Source: Artemia franciscana (Eukaryota; Arthropoda; Branchiopoda; Anostraca; Artemiidae). From it: a stretch of DNA of 64,000 nt. The translations under genes and the position numbers were made by a program. Within the stretch, counting starts at the first letter, position 1. Each line of letters starts with the position of its first letter. The stretch lies in NCBI RefSeq assembly GCF_032884065.1, contig NW_027066312.1:519042-583041 (forward strand). Reading direction: 5' to 3'. Under the pieces are notes generated by a model. It saw only the letters and a program-made list of their open reading frames with translations. It searched no databases and was not told the DNA's origin. Shown here piece after piece: positions 20,990-34,154 of the stretch.

Positions 20990-23852
20990 GCTCCTCAAGG
21001 CCACTCCACGTGTTCCCAGAGGGTGATAGGAGAGCGCCCTACAGATATGTAATGTACCTCTATAGGAGGCAAGGACCAAGGATGGACCTTGTCGCTGAGG
21101 GTCCATAATAGAAACTGGGGTACCCTCACCCGGGGCCATAAAAACAGGTGGAGGATCAAGAAGGGCCCTCAAATGCACGCTCAACAGTGCCCACTGGAAT
21201 TTTCACATGTCCTATGAGTTACAAACCTTCTCCCAGTAATGGGTTAAATTGCCTGGGGGCGCAGAACACTATCGTGAGGAAATCCTCCATAGAAAGACAA
21301 CTGGGGCAGCGCATAAAATCCAGATCTATGGACAACGGCCTCTGTAAAGGGCTCTACCACCCTTTCAGGGTATCTGCAAGACTGGAGGCCTTGTGGTCAA
21401 CTCTATTTTCACTTGAGGAGTAGTGCCACTTGAGGAAATTATAGCCTAGTAAACGACACAGCATCTGCACAGGATCCTGATGAATGGATAATTTTATGGG
21501 CTTGATCTGTTTTGAAGGGCGTTTTCGGGCTGAAAAAGCTTTTCCTAGCTAATTTTTCTGCTATGGGCTCATCTCCGTAGTAGCACACTGTTCTTAGGCA
21601 TGAATATATAATGAGTCGGAAGTAATAGGCTAGGGACTGTCTGTGCAAGATTTCGACTCTTATTGATAGAAGAGCATCGTCAAGTGCTGAAATCCATGTT
21701 GTGACCAAGGTGGGCGCAGGATTGCATAAGATAATCCATTCATTATGAAGGTCTCAGATGCTTCTTAATGTCTGGCTCTAAGCCGGCTTAAGCGCTTTGG
21801 TGTAGACTTGAGAAAATATGGTGATATCCGTCCTGCACTGGTATCCAGGATCATTGCTTTTTATGAGGCTAAAATAATTTCAATGATTTAAATAACATAA
21901 AACTTGGCACTTGGAATGTTGCGACGTTAAAAATTGACTACAGTATCGACATTTTGACTAACGAATTTAGACAATTCGAACTGGACTTGCTACAAACTCA
22001 AATACTCATATCCCCAAAGTAGAAAGCATAAAATTTGGTAACATAGAATTTGTTTACTAAGGCAGGCAGAATGGGATACATAGACAAGGAATAGGGCTCA
22101 TGATAAATTAGGAAACTGCTAAGTCATGTTTACGCTGGGAAGGTATTAATAATAGAATACTAATTGATTATTTTATGACTAAAAAGTTTAGGATATCCGT
22201 TAAAGGAATATATGTCCCTGTTGAACCAACTGACGGAAATACTAGTGACTCAGATAAATTTTACTTATAGCTACAGGAGAAAATAGACGGGGCCCAAACT
22301 AGAAATATGGTGCTTTTGTTCGAGGTTTATAACGCCCAGGTGGGTAGAAATAGGTACAGATGGTATCCTAGCCTGGTTAAATTTGGTGTAGGAAAAGAAA
22401 ACAGTAATGGCCACAGACTATTGCAATTTTGTAGATATAACAATCTAGATTTAACCAATACTGTGTTTGGTAATAAAATGTCGCTAAGTTTATATGGTAT
22501 TCATGTGATGGTAAGACAGCAAACCTTATTGATTAAGTTATATTGAACTGAAGACTGGTACGATTAATGCAAGTTACTACGGTATATAGTAGTTCTGTTA
22601 GTGATGTTAAAAGTAAATATTACTATCTAGTAGTGTCTAGGGTTAATTTAAAGCATAAATTTTGGAAGGGTAACAACCTTCCGCGAAGTGATGATGCTGG
22701 TAGAATCCATGATGAGAATTTGAGAAAACCTTTCCAGGAGCAGTTGAATACTAAGCTTGAGAGTTTAAAATTTGACAATATGGAAGATGGTTGGAATAAT
22801 TTCAGAAAAACAGATTGCAAAGTTGCTGATGGTACTTTAGGGAAGAAAGTTAATATCACATAAATATAACAGCCAGATAATAATACAGCCAGTAATGAAA
22901 ACAGCAAGAAATATTAGTCAAAAAGCTCTATATTTAATAGAGAGGAAAAGGGGTTTATACTAGAATTATCTGAGTGATAGATCACAAGAAAACAAACGTA
23001 ATGTAAAGAAAGTGGAGAAAGTGTTAAAATATTAACTAAGGATGTGTGAAGTGGAGGGCATGGATAAAATTACCAAAGATTTTAAGATATAGCTAGACAC
23101 CCTAATAGTAAAACATTGTACTGCCATGTTAATAAACTGATAGGGACTAGTCAATCTGGACTTGTCCCAGCTAAAGATAGGATCGGGTCCACAATTAGTG
23201 ATAAGGAAAGAATTAAAGAACGATGGGTGGATCATTTTGAGAATGTGCTAAACTGAGACACAGTTGCAGGAAAAAATACAGAGGAAAATGGAAAGTTTTT
23301 GGTACCTTGGATGTAGAGGAATATTTGTTTTGTGAGGAAGAATTAGGGATAGTACTAAAAGGACTAGAAAATAAAAAGACCCTAGGTTCTGATAGTGTGG
23401 TAAATGAGTTTCTTAAATATGATGACTTGGGGTTAGTAATAACTTACTGAAGACTATGAATATACTTTTTGAAAAGGGGTAAGTACCTGGCGATCTTAGG
23501 AAAACCTTAATTAAACCTCCGTATATGAAAGGTGATAAGAGTGAGTGTCGTAATTATCAAGGCATTAGCCTGGTCTCTGTAGGCAGCAACTTACTTAGTA
23601 TTATGATACTATTTAGACAGAGAGATGCTGGGGACAAAGTTTTAAGAGCAGTTTTAGAAAAGGTAGAGGAAGTGTTGACCAAATTTTCACTCTAGATTAA
23701 TAATTGAGAAGTGCCTTAGCTGTCAAACACCTATGGTTCTAAGTTTTATAGATTATGAGTAAGTGTTTGATTCTGTTGATAGAAGAGCTTTAGCAAATGT
23801 CTTATCCTTATATACCAGACAAATGCATTAAAGTAATTAGTGCTATGTATGA
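20990..23852 (+). mobile_element. LINE-A copy 2, decayed, 3' end replaced
   Basis: This copy is collinear with copy 1 from the leader (CCCTACAGATA...) through the endonuclease (about 21890-22560) to the middle of the RT at the ALYE-equivalent position. Numerous stops and indels interrupt all domains. Homology ends abruptly near 23852, where LINE-B sequence starts. The conserved ORF1-like segment lies at 21148-21423. Confidence 0.8.
21148..21423 (+). pseudogene. ORF1-like leader ORF of LINE-A copy 2
   Basis: A 91-residue frame starting MEDQEGPSNARST and containing MSYKPSPSNGLNC, then SRSMDNGLCKGLYHPFR. It aligns without frameshift to residues 1-95 or so of the leader ORF in copy 1 (3689-4129, minus). 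After FRVSARLEAL the two diverge and a stop follows at 21423. Confidence 0.5.
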
Positions 23853-24935
23853 GTAAAATTTTCGCATTTTGATGTTCAGGAAGAATCATTAAAATGGTTG
23901 CAATCTTATCTTCATGACCGGTTTATTTCTTTCGATCGAGGGTCTAATATTAAGGCCGAAACAGACTTTGGAAGTCTACAAGGGTGTATCCTTGGTCCTG
24001 TTGCAATAGATGTCACCCGGATGAGTTGCAGTATCCTTATTTAATATATATTGAACAAAATGCTCATTTATTTGCATTTGCTGATGATAGTACGCTTGTT
24101 TGTACCGAGCGGGATCAAAATAATTTGGTCATAAGGATTCAAATACTGATGGACAGAGCTTATGAGTGGTTTGAAGCAAATTGTATCGCTCTGGATTTTT
24201 CTAAGTCTCAATTTTCGTTTTTTTCCAGAATTGGCTTGCAATTTCCTGGCTTGAATATTATTCCAAGTTCTAAAGGTATCACTTTTAGATCACAGAATAG
24301 GTTTTTTAGGTTTCTAGGAGTTCTTGTCCATGAGAATCTTTCATTTAAGAGCCATATTAACCTTCTCAGATTAAAAGGGTGAAGAAACTTAGGTAAGTTA
24401 CGTAAGCTAAGTTATATTTTTCCTGGATGTATTTTAAAGCTTCTTTATAGTTCTCTCATACAGCCGTACATGAATTGCTGTTCTATTGTTTGGATGAGTA
24501 CTTTCCCATCCCTATTTAAACCACTTTCTCTTCTTCATGAAAAGACCCGTCAATTAGTACGTCAACAAATTCTCTCCTTAGGTTCTGTCCATAGTATTTG
24601 CTACATTGTGCTATTTTTGTTCATAAATATCTTCATGGCCAACTCCCCTCTTGTTTTTCAAAATTGTTACAACCCTAAATTATTGTAAATCTTCGTGGAA
24701 CTCGTAACTCTGAAGTTTTATTGGTCGTTAGAGCTCCAACCGTGAGGTCAGCTTTTAGCCCTATGTACGCATGTATTAGGGTGTGGAACTCTTCTGAAGA
24801 ATATCCAAGATTGCCACTCCATCAGTGTATTCAAAAGGTTAATGAAAAGTCATTTGGGTTAATCTTTCTTCTTATTCTTCTTCTATTATTTTTCTTTTTA
24901 TATATAAGCAATAATAGTAATATATATTGTATGTA
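23853..24935 (+). mobile_element. LINE-B 3' fragment (RT with FADD box)
   Basis: Pieces read ESLKWLQSYLHDRFISFDRG, then LQGCILGP, FAFADDSTLVC (about 24075-24105), EWFEANCIALDFSKSQ, FRFLGVLVHENLSFKSH, NCCSIVWMSTFPSLFKPLS and a C-terminal RVWNS block. The catalytic FADD is intact, but frameshifts are frequent. The C-terminal part matches that of LINE-B at 28047-28253 (minus). The left edge joins LINE-A copy 2 with no visible target duplication. Confidence 0.75.
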
Positions 24936-25133
<198 letters not shown>

Positions 25134-26000
25134 ATAGCAAACATTCCTCTGTTTTTCAGAGTACCCATGCTTCTGAACCATACTTGAGCACTGTCATCGC
25201 TGTAGCTTCCAATATTCTAATTTTGGTTCGTTCGCTTATCTTTTTATTCTTCCAAACTTTTTTTCATTGTAAAAAAACACCCTGACCCTAAGCTATTCTA
25301 CTTTTAACATGTCAACTGAACCTAACATCTTTGATATTTATATTGCATAGGTAAGGAAAGCTGTCTACTTGATTGAACTTCGGGTTAACCCAGCATCACC
25401 TCTGCATCCAGATCTTTGGAATTTTTGTCCATGGCCTCCATTTCATAGCCCTTAATTCATATTTTAATGTTTTCTCCATTTTCTTTACGTTTAACGTGAG
25501 TTTCTGAAACTCCTGGTAAGTGTAGTTTGAAGCGTCTAAATTCCTCAGTCGAAATGCTGATACTATAGTCACTTTTTTAATGTTGTAACGTCCCAAGTGG
25601 GAATTTTCATATTCTTTAAATTATTGACATTTTTTGGCCTCAAGAAAAGCAGTAGTTCCAGAACCAGTTCAGCAGGTGGATCAACACATCTTCTCAAGTC
25701 TACATGAAGCGTTGAAGAAGGCTTAGAACCAGAGAGCAAGAACTCCCCAACCCCACCAGCTTAATGGAAACTTCGCATAATCTTGGGCCCAGCTTCGGCA
25801 CAACATGGTATTCCACACTTGACTATGCTCTTCTATCAACAAGAGTAGATATCCTATACAGACAATCCCAAGTCTATTACTTTTGACTCACTACATTTCC
25901 ATGCCTACAAATATTATGCTAATATGGGGAGAAAACCCATAATAGACAAATTAGCTAGGAAGGGGTTCTCTATGCAAAAACCCTACCAAAAAAGACTAAA
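25134..26000 (-). mobile_element. LINE-A copy 3, internally deleted
   Basis: On the plus strand, three blocks match copy 1 in order but with gaps: 25145-25390 with 885-1125 (C-terminal region), 25395-25490 with about 2225-2330 (linker), and 25495-25990 with about 3265-3760 (endonuclease start and leader). About 1.1 kb and 0.9 kb are missing at the two joins. It is a dead internally deleted derivative. Confidence 0.7.
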
Positions 26001-27480
26001 CCCACAGAAATTACGTGTCAATCTTAAGCCAGTGCCAATACAGTTTCGTATCCATGGCTATAATTTCTTCGAAGAGTGAAACTCCTCAATGTCACCGTGC
26101 AGCGTTATTAGAAGTCATAGTTTTGGTTAGGAAAAGTATTACCACTGATGTTACCACGAAGTCACGTAGGCAACGTGACTTCCTGTCACCTGATTTTCCT
26201 GTTAGAGAAACAGACAGAAAAAGAGTCTTATGACGAAGCGGAGACCCCAAACCCTCTCCGAGCACCAAAAAAGCTCAATCCACTTATAACCACCTATTCT
26301 TGCAAGGGCACTCACCAGGGTATACTCTTAACTGTTCTGAGATTCGCTCTTTCAACAACCTGCGTGTACATAGAGTATTTTGATTTAGTTTAATTTCCCT
26401 CTCAACAGAAGCAGTAGTGTTAGTAGTAGTGGTACTAGTGCTGGTAGTATGAATAGTGGTAATAGTAATAGTAGCAGCAGTATATGTATTTTGCCTTTTG
26501 GTCTCTTGGAGATCCCTCCCGTCATACCCTGAAAGTCTCAATTATCCCTGAAAGCCTCATCTTGGTACCCTTATGCTCTTTAACACCCAGGGTGAAAGGT
26601 CCCCCTTCTTTCCTAACAACAAATCCTATATAATTGGAAAAATGAATAATTTGTACCCCATGCCCCAAAGTCTGTGAGGGGGTGTGTCATCGCCAGTGCC
26701 ATAGCTGTTGGACCTTTCAACTGTTCTGGACAAATGAATATCTCGGAATTTGTATCTGATGTATTTGGGTAAATATGGGTCGCATGGAGGATGACCTTTG
26801 ACTCTTAAAAATGACAAAAGAACTTTTAACTTCCAATGACATGTGCCCCTCAGAAGTTTCTTTGACACTCCGTCGATACAAGTTACCTCGGTAACAAACA
26901 AAACATCGCAAGCAGCCTAATCCATGGCCCAAGGAATGTCCGTGTAAGGTAAAGTCTATGTATAGTCTATGCTTATTTTTTTTTTTCAGTAAGGCATTTC
27001 GTATAGAAGGAATTGTCACAAATATTTTGTAAGAAGCTAATTTGTAGAACTATGATTTCGAAAATATTAAGGACAGTTTTGCAACTAAATCGAAACACAC
27101 GTTTACTAAAACAAAGTACATGCAAGTTGTCAAAAGGATGTATATCAGGGCCCGCTTAGGTTATTAACTTCAAACTTTCAGGGAATGATGAGGGCTCTCA
27201 ATTCACCAAAAGGAAATATTGCGCGTTGCTACTGCAACTACTACCACTACGACTATTAATGCTACTACTACTGCTACTACTACAGCCACTACTTCTACTG
27301 CGACTGCAATTCAGGTTAAGGCCATTAAAGTGAAAATTTTAGAGATATTTTGGAAGTTTAACTAAACTAAAACACACTATGCGCGTGTAAACTTTCAAAA
27401 GGGCAGATCACTAATATATTAGGAAACTTACCTTAAACCTTTGTTCCTCCAGCGTATCCATAAGCACACAAGGCGTCAAT
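26001..27480. other. Unassigned region with two imperfect trinucleotide arrays
   Basis: Imperfect GTA/GTG-type triplets occur at about 26406-26482 and imperfect CTA/CTG-type triplets at about 27228-27312. Between 26560 and 26990 the text loosely resembles a very old HP-like copy. No gene with motif or splice support was seen. Confidence 0.4.
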
Positions 27481-27764
27481 GAGTTCAGAATTCAGAGTTT
27501 TATTAATTAATAAATACAAACTGGAAATACAATACTCTTATTGCCCCTCAAAAGGCTCCTTGGCCGAAGTACAAAAAAAGAAAATACAATACAAGCAACA
27601 ACCAAAAAAGAGAACAAAAGCCATATAGCATATGAGATAAAAAAAAAAGAGAACATACCTGAGAACTGGGAGTCAAAGCGCAGAGAAGACAGCCATAGAT
27701 CATTAAACAAACACTCAGGGGACATTAACTCCTCAGAGAAAAGGGCAAAAAAAACAACAAAATA

Positions 27765-29480
27765 CTATTCTATTTGATTGTTAACTAAATTGTCCTTAAG
27801 AATCCTTTTAAAAGTACCAAACGAGTGGCATCTCTGTACTGAAGAAGATGGTGAACCCCAGACCTGTTGACAAGCAATGAGGGTATTGAAATCTAATTGA
27901 ATAGTAGGTGTAGGAAGAATGCAGATATTATAAGAAAAAACGGAGGCTATATGGAGCTGAATCACAATTAGGAGTTTTTTGAAGATATTTTAGAAGATTG
28001 CCGTAAATCTGATGAAACACAAAAGAAGCAGTCCATAACTAGAAAGTTAGTGTCCACTAGAAACACAAGAGTTAGTGTCCATAACTAGACGCCGTGCTTT
28101 ATTATGCATGACAGAAAATGACCGCAGTGCAGACGGAAAAGTAGACATCAATACAATGGGGCAATAAGAAACATATGACTGGTCGAGGCAGAAAAAAAAG
28201 AAGCTCCAGAATAGATCCAGGAAAAGTGTGTCTATGTTTTCAAAGATACCCAAAATCTGTGATACCTTATCCTAATTATGGCTGTATGGTTTCTAAATGA
28301 AAGGTTCTAATCAAGCACGATACCAAGAAACTGGACTATCCAATTCTCTGGTCTACACAAGGAGCCATGTGACATCTGAAGGTGTGTAAGCTAAGGGAAA
28401 GGTATACCAATTCGAGAAAAAATAATAAAATGTGACTTACCAACATTCAAGCGCAAGTAATTCGTATCGAGTCATTAAATAAGTCTCTCAAATATTGCCA
28501 CAAGGTTAGACTCGATATCACATTCCGTCTTCCCAAGGGTTTCAAGAGTGCTGCCATCAGCAAAAGCAACAAGAACATCTTCATTAGAAGTAGTATTAGA
28601 ACACGAGCAAACATAAGCATGCCAGAGGCCTGGTGTTTTGACTGCCGAAATCAGACCATTAACATACGTCAGAAATAAAATGGGGCAAAGAACAGATCCC
28701 TCAGGGATGCCATAATATACTTAGAACGGCTCCAGAAAATCAGATCAATTGAAATAGGCCTACGAGGAAGATATGATTCAAACCAAGAGAAAGCATTTGA
28801 TCTAATACCAATTTGTGATAATTTCCAAAGAAGAATCCAATGAGTCAAGGAATTCAAAGCTTTACGAATATCCAAAAACAAAGCTGCCGGGATATGAGCA
28901 GAATCTTTTGCCAAATGAATGAAATTCAAGAGAACTGTGCAAGCATGTTTTGTAGAGTTATTTTCTTGGGATCCAAACTGGAAATCATGCAAAAATTCTT
29001 TTGCATCCACAAAACTAAGAAGACTGGATATCACAGCGTTCTCAGAAATTTTTACTGACAAAAGATAGGAGAGAAATTGGCTTATAACTAGCAGGATACC
29101 TCCGAGAACCACATATATAGCACTATAACCTTAGCTCGCTTGAGAGATTCAGGGAAAATTCCTATCTTGAAAGAGAAATTGACAATCTTAGCCAATGGTG
29201 ACAAAATAGCTGGCAGAATGACGTGGATAACCCTTGTAGGAACTTTGTCTGGCCCTTAAGACGATGATCCCTTAAGAGTGTCCTGATACGAGCTATCTCA
29301 AACTCAGAAACAGAGTTCAAGACCATTGACTTTAAACATGAGGGTCCAAGATAGGCTCTGAAATCGCATTAAGAAGTTCCAGAGATCACAGAGGATGCAG
29401 TTGTCTTCCCTATATTAGCAAAATTAAGACGTAAGATCTTGCTGAACTTTTTTTTCTCCTTGGACGGTATTTACCATCGA
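27765..29480 (-). pseudogene. LINE-B reverse transcriptase, broken
   Basis: In order on the minus strand: PTRVIHVILPAILSPLAKIV, DAKEFLHDFQFGSQENNSTK, AALFLDIRKALNSLTHWILL, FSWFESYLPRRPISID (28669-29112), then YCPIVLMSTFPSALRSFS (28047-28253) and a C-terminal QVWGSPSS...FGTFKRILKDNL (27765-27965). The pieces correspond to RT motifs through palm and thumb. Frameshifts near 28670 and 28260 separate them. Confidence 0.7.
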
Positions 29481-29829
29481 TTTCCAGCGGTATTGGAACA
29501 GAAGGCAGAGGGGGAGTAGGTCTAAGAACAAAATTAATTAAATACTATGTCTTCCTAATATCCTTTCCATATTCAGGAAATTTCCTATGATAATTTAAAT
29601 ATACTCCTAAAGACCTTGATCCGTTAATGATGAGCTACAGATTATGTACCCTTTTAAAGCTTCCACAATAAAATATCCTTTTCCAGCTTTTATGGAGACC
29701 TGAAGTCATCCATGAATTCAGCGGTGGCCAATTTCCAGGATACCTTCTTTCACTAAATCCTAAAGGAAAACGAAAGAACGGTTAAAATCCAATTCAGAAA
29801 CCAAACTATCCCATTGCTGACCAGTCAAA

Positions 29830-30610
29830 CGAGGATTAAATAGAGTCATCTGAGTATCACCATAACAGAAAATGGGAGATTAGATGTTGATTCTATATGC
29901 TGCGTTTGATCAGCACTCTTATATCGAGAAATAGCGTGAAAATGATCAAAAATATCACCGACCAGCACTGGATTATTTAAGATATCTAGAGACGCAAAAA
30001 TATCATCAATAAGAGACGCATGCGTGTCAGTAACTCCGGCTGGTATACAAACTGAAGGTAGAGTTCCCGAGGAGACCATCATCGGCGAAAAATCTATAGC
30101 TGAAGCAGATTTTCAATCCGGCAGGTTAAGTTATCGCCCATAAGAATTAGCTCACAGGGATGCTTTTGGACTGAGTACAAAACCCTTTCCAGAATTTTTA
30201 TAAACGAAGGAATAGATCCACTAAGGGACCTGTAAAGCAAACCCACAGCTAAATCCTTAAACACCGAGGGATTCAAAGATCGCTTCCTCATTTCTGCTCA
30301 AATCACTTCGGATATTATATGCAAGACGATTAGCGATAACAAAAGCAAGGCCACCTCTCACAATATATTTCCTGTTCAGCCTCTACATTCTATATCCTGG
30401 AATATCTAAGAGGATATCCTTATTTGAATCTAGGAAAGTTTTATAGAATCTAATAACATCAGGAGGTCCACCTCTAACGATCCGTTTCAGCTCGTCAGAA
30501 GATGAGCAAAGTCCCTGAATGTTAAAGTGAAGCACAAAGAAAATATAATCTCGTTTAGAGGAGGCAGAACCATTTAATTGCGAAACATACTTCCTTTTAT
30601 TTGCCGAATT
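29830..30610 (-). pseudogene. LINE-B APE endonuclease, broken
   Basis: It begins LHFNIQGLCSSSDELKRIV with PPDVIRFYKTFLDSN and IPGYRM (30383-30560), then VGLLYRSLSGSIPSFIKILE and CELILMGD (30094-30291), and ends with PAGVTDTHASLIDDIF and a GDIFDHFH block (29846-30082). These match the opening, the GDxN-like strand and the SDH-like end of LINE endonucleases. Several catalytic positions are substituted (for example, the usual SDH reads FDH). Confidence 0.65.
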
Positions 30611-31029
30611 TGAATCATTATTCTTCTCATTTCTACTTCCTGAATAATTATTAATTGTACTTTCAATATCTAACATATTATTTTGTAACTCAACAAAACG
30701 TTCCCCCAATTATAATTGATTATAATTATTATAATTATAAATACAATAAATATAACAGTAAATATACCAAAAGCATACTAAAAACAAAGGAAGGAACAAG
30801 CCAAGAAAATATAAGGCAATTAAACAACAAAAATCAGTTTTCATTCACAATTGAAGGGATGATCGTGTTAGGCGCACTAACAGAGATCTTCGGATCAAAA
30901 CAGGTATCCTCTACACACGTCCGGTTCTTCGCTTTTGATATTTTTCTTAGCTTCAAGCCAAATGTTATTCTATTTCTAAATAACCCTGGATTCAACCACT
31001 TTCACTTACGGAGTTGCAGAAGTGCGTTG

Positions 31030-31480
31030 GCTATACGCTAAAAGCTTTTCACGGCGACACACTAGGTCTTGAGCAAAATCGTAACTGATACTTTTACGAG
31101 AGCCTCTGAGCCTTCTACAATTCCGCATATTACTATCTTTGTCAGTATTGATTGTCAATATGACTACAATTACTGTTCAAGCGATAGCACTTCACAAATG
31201 GAATAGCGTCAGCACTTGCCAACCTAATAGCAGTCAAAAGCTCACGAGCAGAAGTTTTTGCATTTTGCTCAGACACAACGGGAATTCCGCGAAGTAGAAG
31301 ATTCTGACTTTTAGAGGGAATTTCAGAATTCAGGCACGAGTTTTTAACTAATTGACTCTGACTTCAAAACTCTGATTTCATATTCACATTCCTTAATACT
31401 AACAATAAATTCTTGTAAATGTGTCAAATCATCCTTAAGAAACCATTGAACGAAAACTTAATCACAAGGGCCCGTTTCTT
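31030..31480 (-). pseudogene. LINE-B ORF1 remnant
   Basis: The minus strand gives a coiled-coil-like DDLTHLQEFIVSIKECEYEI, then SQNLLLRGIPVVSEQNAKTS and LASADAIPFVKCYRL, then a basic C-terminus RRLRGSRKSISYDFAQDL and CRREKLLAYSQRTSATP. The middle part resembles the RNA-binding domain of LINE ORF1 proteins. Frameshifts separate the parts. Confidence 0.55.
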
Positions 31481-31799
31481 CTAAAAAATAAAAATCGAGA
31501 GGGGCCCATTTTCAAACAAAGCCAAAATAAACTATAAACAGCCAGCCTCTTGAATGAAACAGCAATCATCTCTGATTCAATTAATGGGTATTTTACATGG
31601 CAAATATCCATAAGCAGATAACGCTGATGCAATTAGCAAATCACCTGCTTATCCGAGCGTTGAGATGTAGTTAAAATTAAGTCAACTCTTAATCCTTAGT
31701 TTCTGTCATAAAAATAATCCACTTTCAATGTTAACTCTATGAGAACAGAATGCTACTTTAAGAACATAATGACTACTAATAAGCCTGCAATATTTGCTC
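31481..31799. other. Unassigned sequence
   Basis: AT-rich sequence between LINE-B and LINE-C in which I see no gene or repeat. Confidence 0.4.
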
Positions 31800-32480
31800 A
31801 AGTTAGCCACTGGGTTGATGTCCTCCCAGTCTGGGATAAAAGTCGTCTGAAGAGTTCTTCTGTCACGTTTGTACGATGTACGAAGGGTAATCTTTGGTCC
31901 TTCTGAGTGATGAGTGTCTTTTGGGGTGCCAGTAGAGGAGGATTTTAAGAAGTCTATGATCTTGTATATAGGAGATGCTTTCAGAGAATCACTCTCTTCG
32001 TTGCTTCACAACGGAGGCGATGTCTGGTTGGAATTACACGTCGTTGCTGGCATGGTCTCTCCATCTGATCCTGGATCTCCGGTGAGGACAGTACCTTTCA
32101 AAGGTGATAAGATATTTCTCCTGGTCCGTGGCTAACTTAAATAATTCCATAGTGTAACTCAGAACAGAAAAAAAAACATCGCTCGGGAACATTCTGAGTT
32201 TCAGCTTCCTTGAGTACACAGTGGATATCCAGACTGGTAAAAGCGTTTTAAATACTGTGCTGACTAGGGCTATTCTGGCGCGTAATTCTTTTTCAGGCTC
32301 GCCACAGAAAGTTAATGTACTGCCTCAGTACTTGAATTCTGTCACCTATTCGATGTTTTTACCTTCTATTTGGATATTCATGGATGAAATGCTGATTGAC
32401 AAAATTGAAACTTCTACTGCTATAGTTACTGATACTTCTACTACGCTACCAATTTGTCCCCCGGGAAAATTCCTTCTTTA
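31800..32480 (-). mobile_element. LINE-C fragment, RT C-terminal region
   Basis: Minus-strand text reads VTEFKY(stop)GSTLTFCGEP then EKELRARIALVSTVF, VWISTVYSRKLKLRMF, ELFKLATDQEKYLITFERYC and IRWRDHASNDV. The FKYLGS..., ARI.L.., YG-like and RWRDH blocks are standard landmarks of the thumb and C-terminal domain in RTE/CFDP2-like LINEs. It differs from LINE-A. Only the 3' end is present, which is usual for 5'-truncated LINE inserts. Confidence 0.7.
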
Positions 32481-32670
32481 AAAAAATTCACAACTGCAAA
32501 AATCACCCTCCCCCCACCGAGGAAAATTCCCCCCGTAAAATTTGACCTCACAAAAAATTCCCCCGTGGAATTTTCACATCTGAAAAACTCCCCTAAAGAA
32601 AACTCTCTCCCATGGAAAATATCCTTACGTGCAAAATTAAGCACACCCAGCGAAAGTACAAAATAGGTAC
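32455..32670. repeat. Array of GGAATTTTC-type motifs
   Basis: On the plus strand, C-runs alternate with AAAATTCC-like blocks about every 20-25 bases (GGAAAATTCC, GTAAAATTTGACC, GTGGAATTTTCAC, ATGGAAAATATCC). Similar spacing appears at about 36590-36780, 45800-46000 and 59860-60480, inside or beside old HP-like sequence. Confidence 0.5.
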
Positions 32671-33089
32671 CATTTAATGTCAATCCGATGTCTTAAGGGA
32701 TAACAGGAAGAATATATATAAAAAACAGTTTTTGAACAAGGGCTGACTTGTCTCCAATCATTCTCCAATCCAATCTTATTTAAAATAAAAAGAATTAAAA
32801 CTCTCGGTTTCCGATCTAATGAGCATCCGCAAAAGCTTCCACGACATTGACGGGGAGGTGGGGGGGGGGGGTAGGTGGGGGATCCTTCTCTTACTCTTAA
32901 AAATTATGCTCATTTTAGGTTTTAATGTTACTCTTTACTGTCAATTTAACAACTTACGATCGGAAATACGCTCGGAAATCAAGAGGAACTATTCATCATT
33001 CAACTATCTATCATTCAACTATGAACTATTTATCATTCAACTATTCTACCTCCAGCCCCTCTCCCTCGTTCCTTAAAACCAATTTTGTG

Positions 33090-33990
33090 TTTGTCTGAAG
33101 CCTCGACGACAGTAAAGATGTTTTGGCATTGAAATGCACCCTTTGAGGCATCTCTTCCCCCCTCCTTACTGTAAAATAATCAGAGAAGCCTACTGTAGTG
33201 TTTTCAAGCTCTCATTACTTTGTAATTTTGGAATTTAGGAACTTTGTAATTTTGCCAAAGAAAGATCATGAATGTGTGTTCTTTCTTGTAGTTTTTTCCC
33301 AAAGATGATTCACATCAAACCTATTGTCCTAGAATATAGGGAAAGTGTTCACTCGAACGAAAATTAAAAGTTTCAGTGCCTTTTTAAGTAGAATGGAGGG
33401 CAACTAGCCCCCTTCCCATGCCTTTTTTTCCCAAAGACATCGGAAGAAAATTTTTAGATAACCATTTGTCTCATCCTAATTGAAAGGTACAATAAATATA
33501 CCTCTGGGGATGACATGAGCCCCCCTAGGGAACAAGGTTTAAGTTTTGCGACTTATCATTTGTTTACAGACAGTATTTTGTTATTGGGAAACATAAAAAG
33601 TTTTCCTCCGGGGGGAGGGTTGTCTTCGGGGGTAGGAATTTCCACGGATAGAATTATCAGTGGCAACAAATTTTCTGGGAGGAATTTTCATGAACTCATA
33701 TACAGAATTCCTTTTATTTTTTTTTTCTTTCTCTTTGAATGCACGATTTTGCATATGGAAAGAACGTTATGGTGGAATTGTCCGGGAGAAATTTCAGCGG
33801 GGATCAAATTGTCGGGGGAGATTTGTCCATGGTAAAATGTGGGTGACGCCCGCAAGGGTTCTGAAGGGTGATATCTCCCTTCTTTTTCAAGGGTTTGATT
33901 CAATTCATTTTTTTCTGATTTCATTACAAAAATCACTTCTTATATGTGATTAAAAATGATAAATCTGGTCATTTTGTTACCTTTTAGGAC
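33090..33990 (+). mobile_element. Diverged HP-like copy
   Basis: Ordered landmarks of the HP body are visible in plus orientation: GGAGGGCAACTAGCCCCC, TTTTTTTCCCAAAGACATCGG, ATAACCATTTGTCTCATCC and a GGAAACATAAAAAGTTTTCC stretch. The 5' palindrome and terminal hairpin are absent. An old, partial copy. Confidence 0.5.
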
Positions 33991-34154
33991 ATCTCAAGGC
34001 CATATTGGGGAATTTAGTTGTTACTTTCTCTGTGACTGTTAAATTTTGCATGTAAGGTGTTTTTCGTGGGGGGGGGATTCCTGGTGTGATTTTTCCTCGT
34101 GGTTGAGGGAATTCTATCTAGGGTATTTACGAGGAAATCCTTTTCGGGGATGCG

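Larger units (their letters stand above)
27480..31480 (-). mobile_element. LINE-B copy, nearly complete but dead
   Basis: On the minus strand the order is an ORF1 with coiled-coil-like and RNA-binding-like parts, an APE endonuclease, an RT and a C-terminal block. It resembles CR1/L2-like LINEs in layout and motifs, but the clade is not certain. All domains carry stops and frameshifts. A related 3' fragment lies at 23853-24935 on the other strand. Confidence 0.75.
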
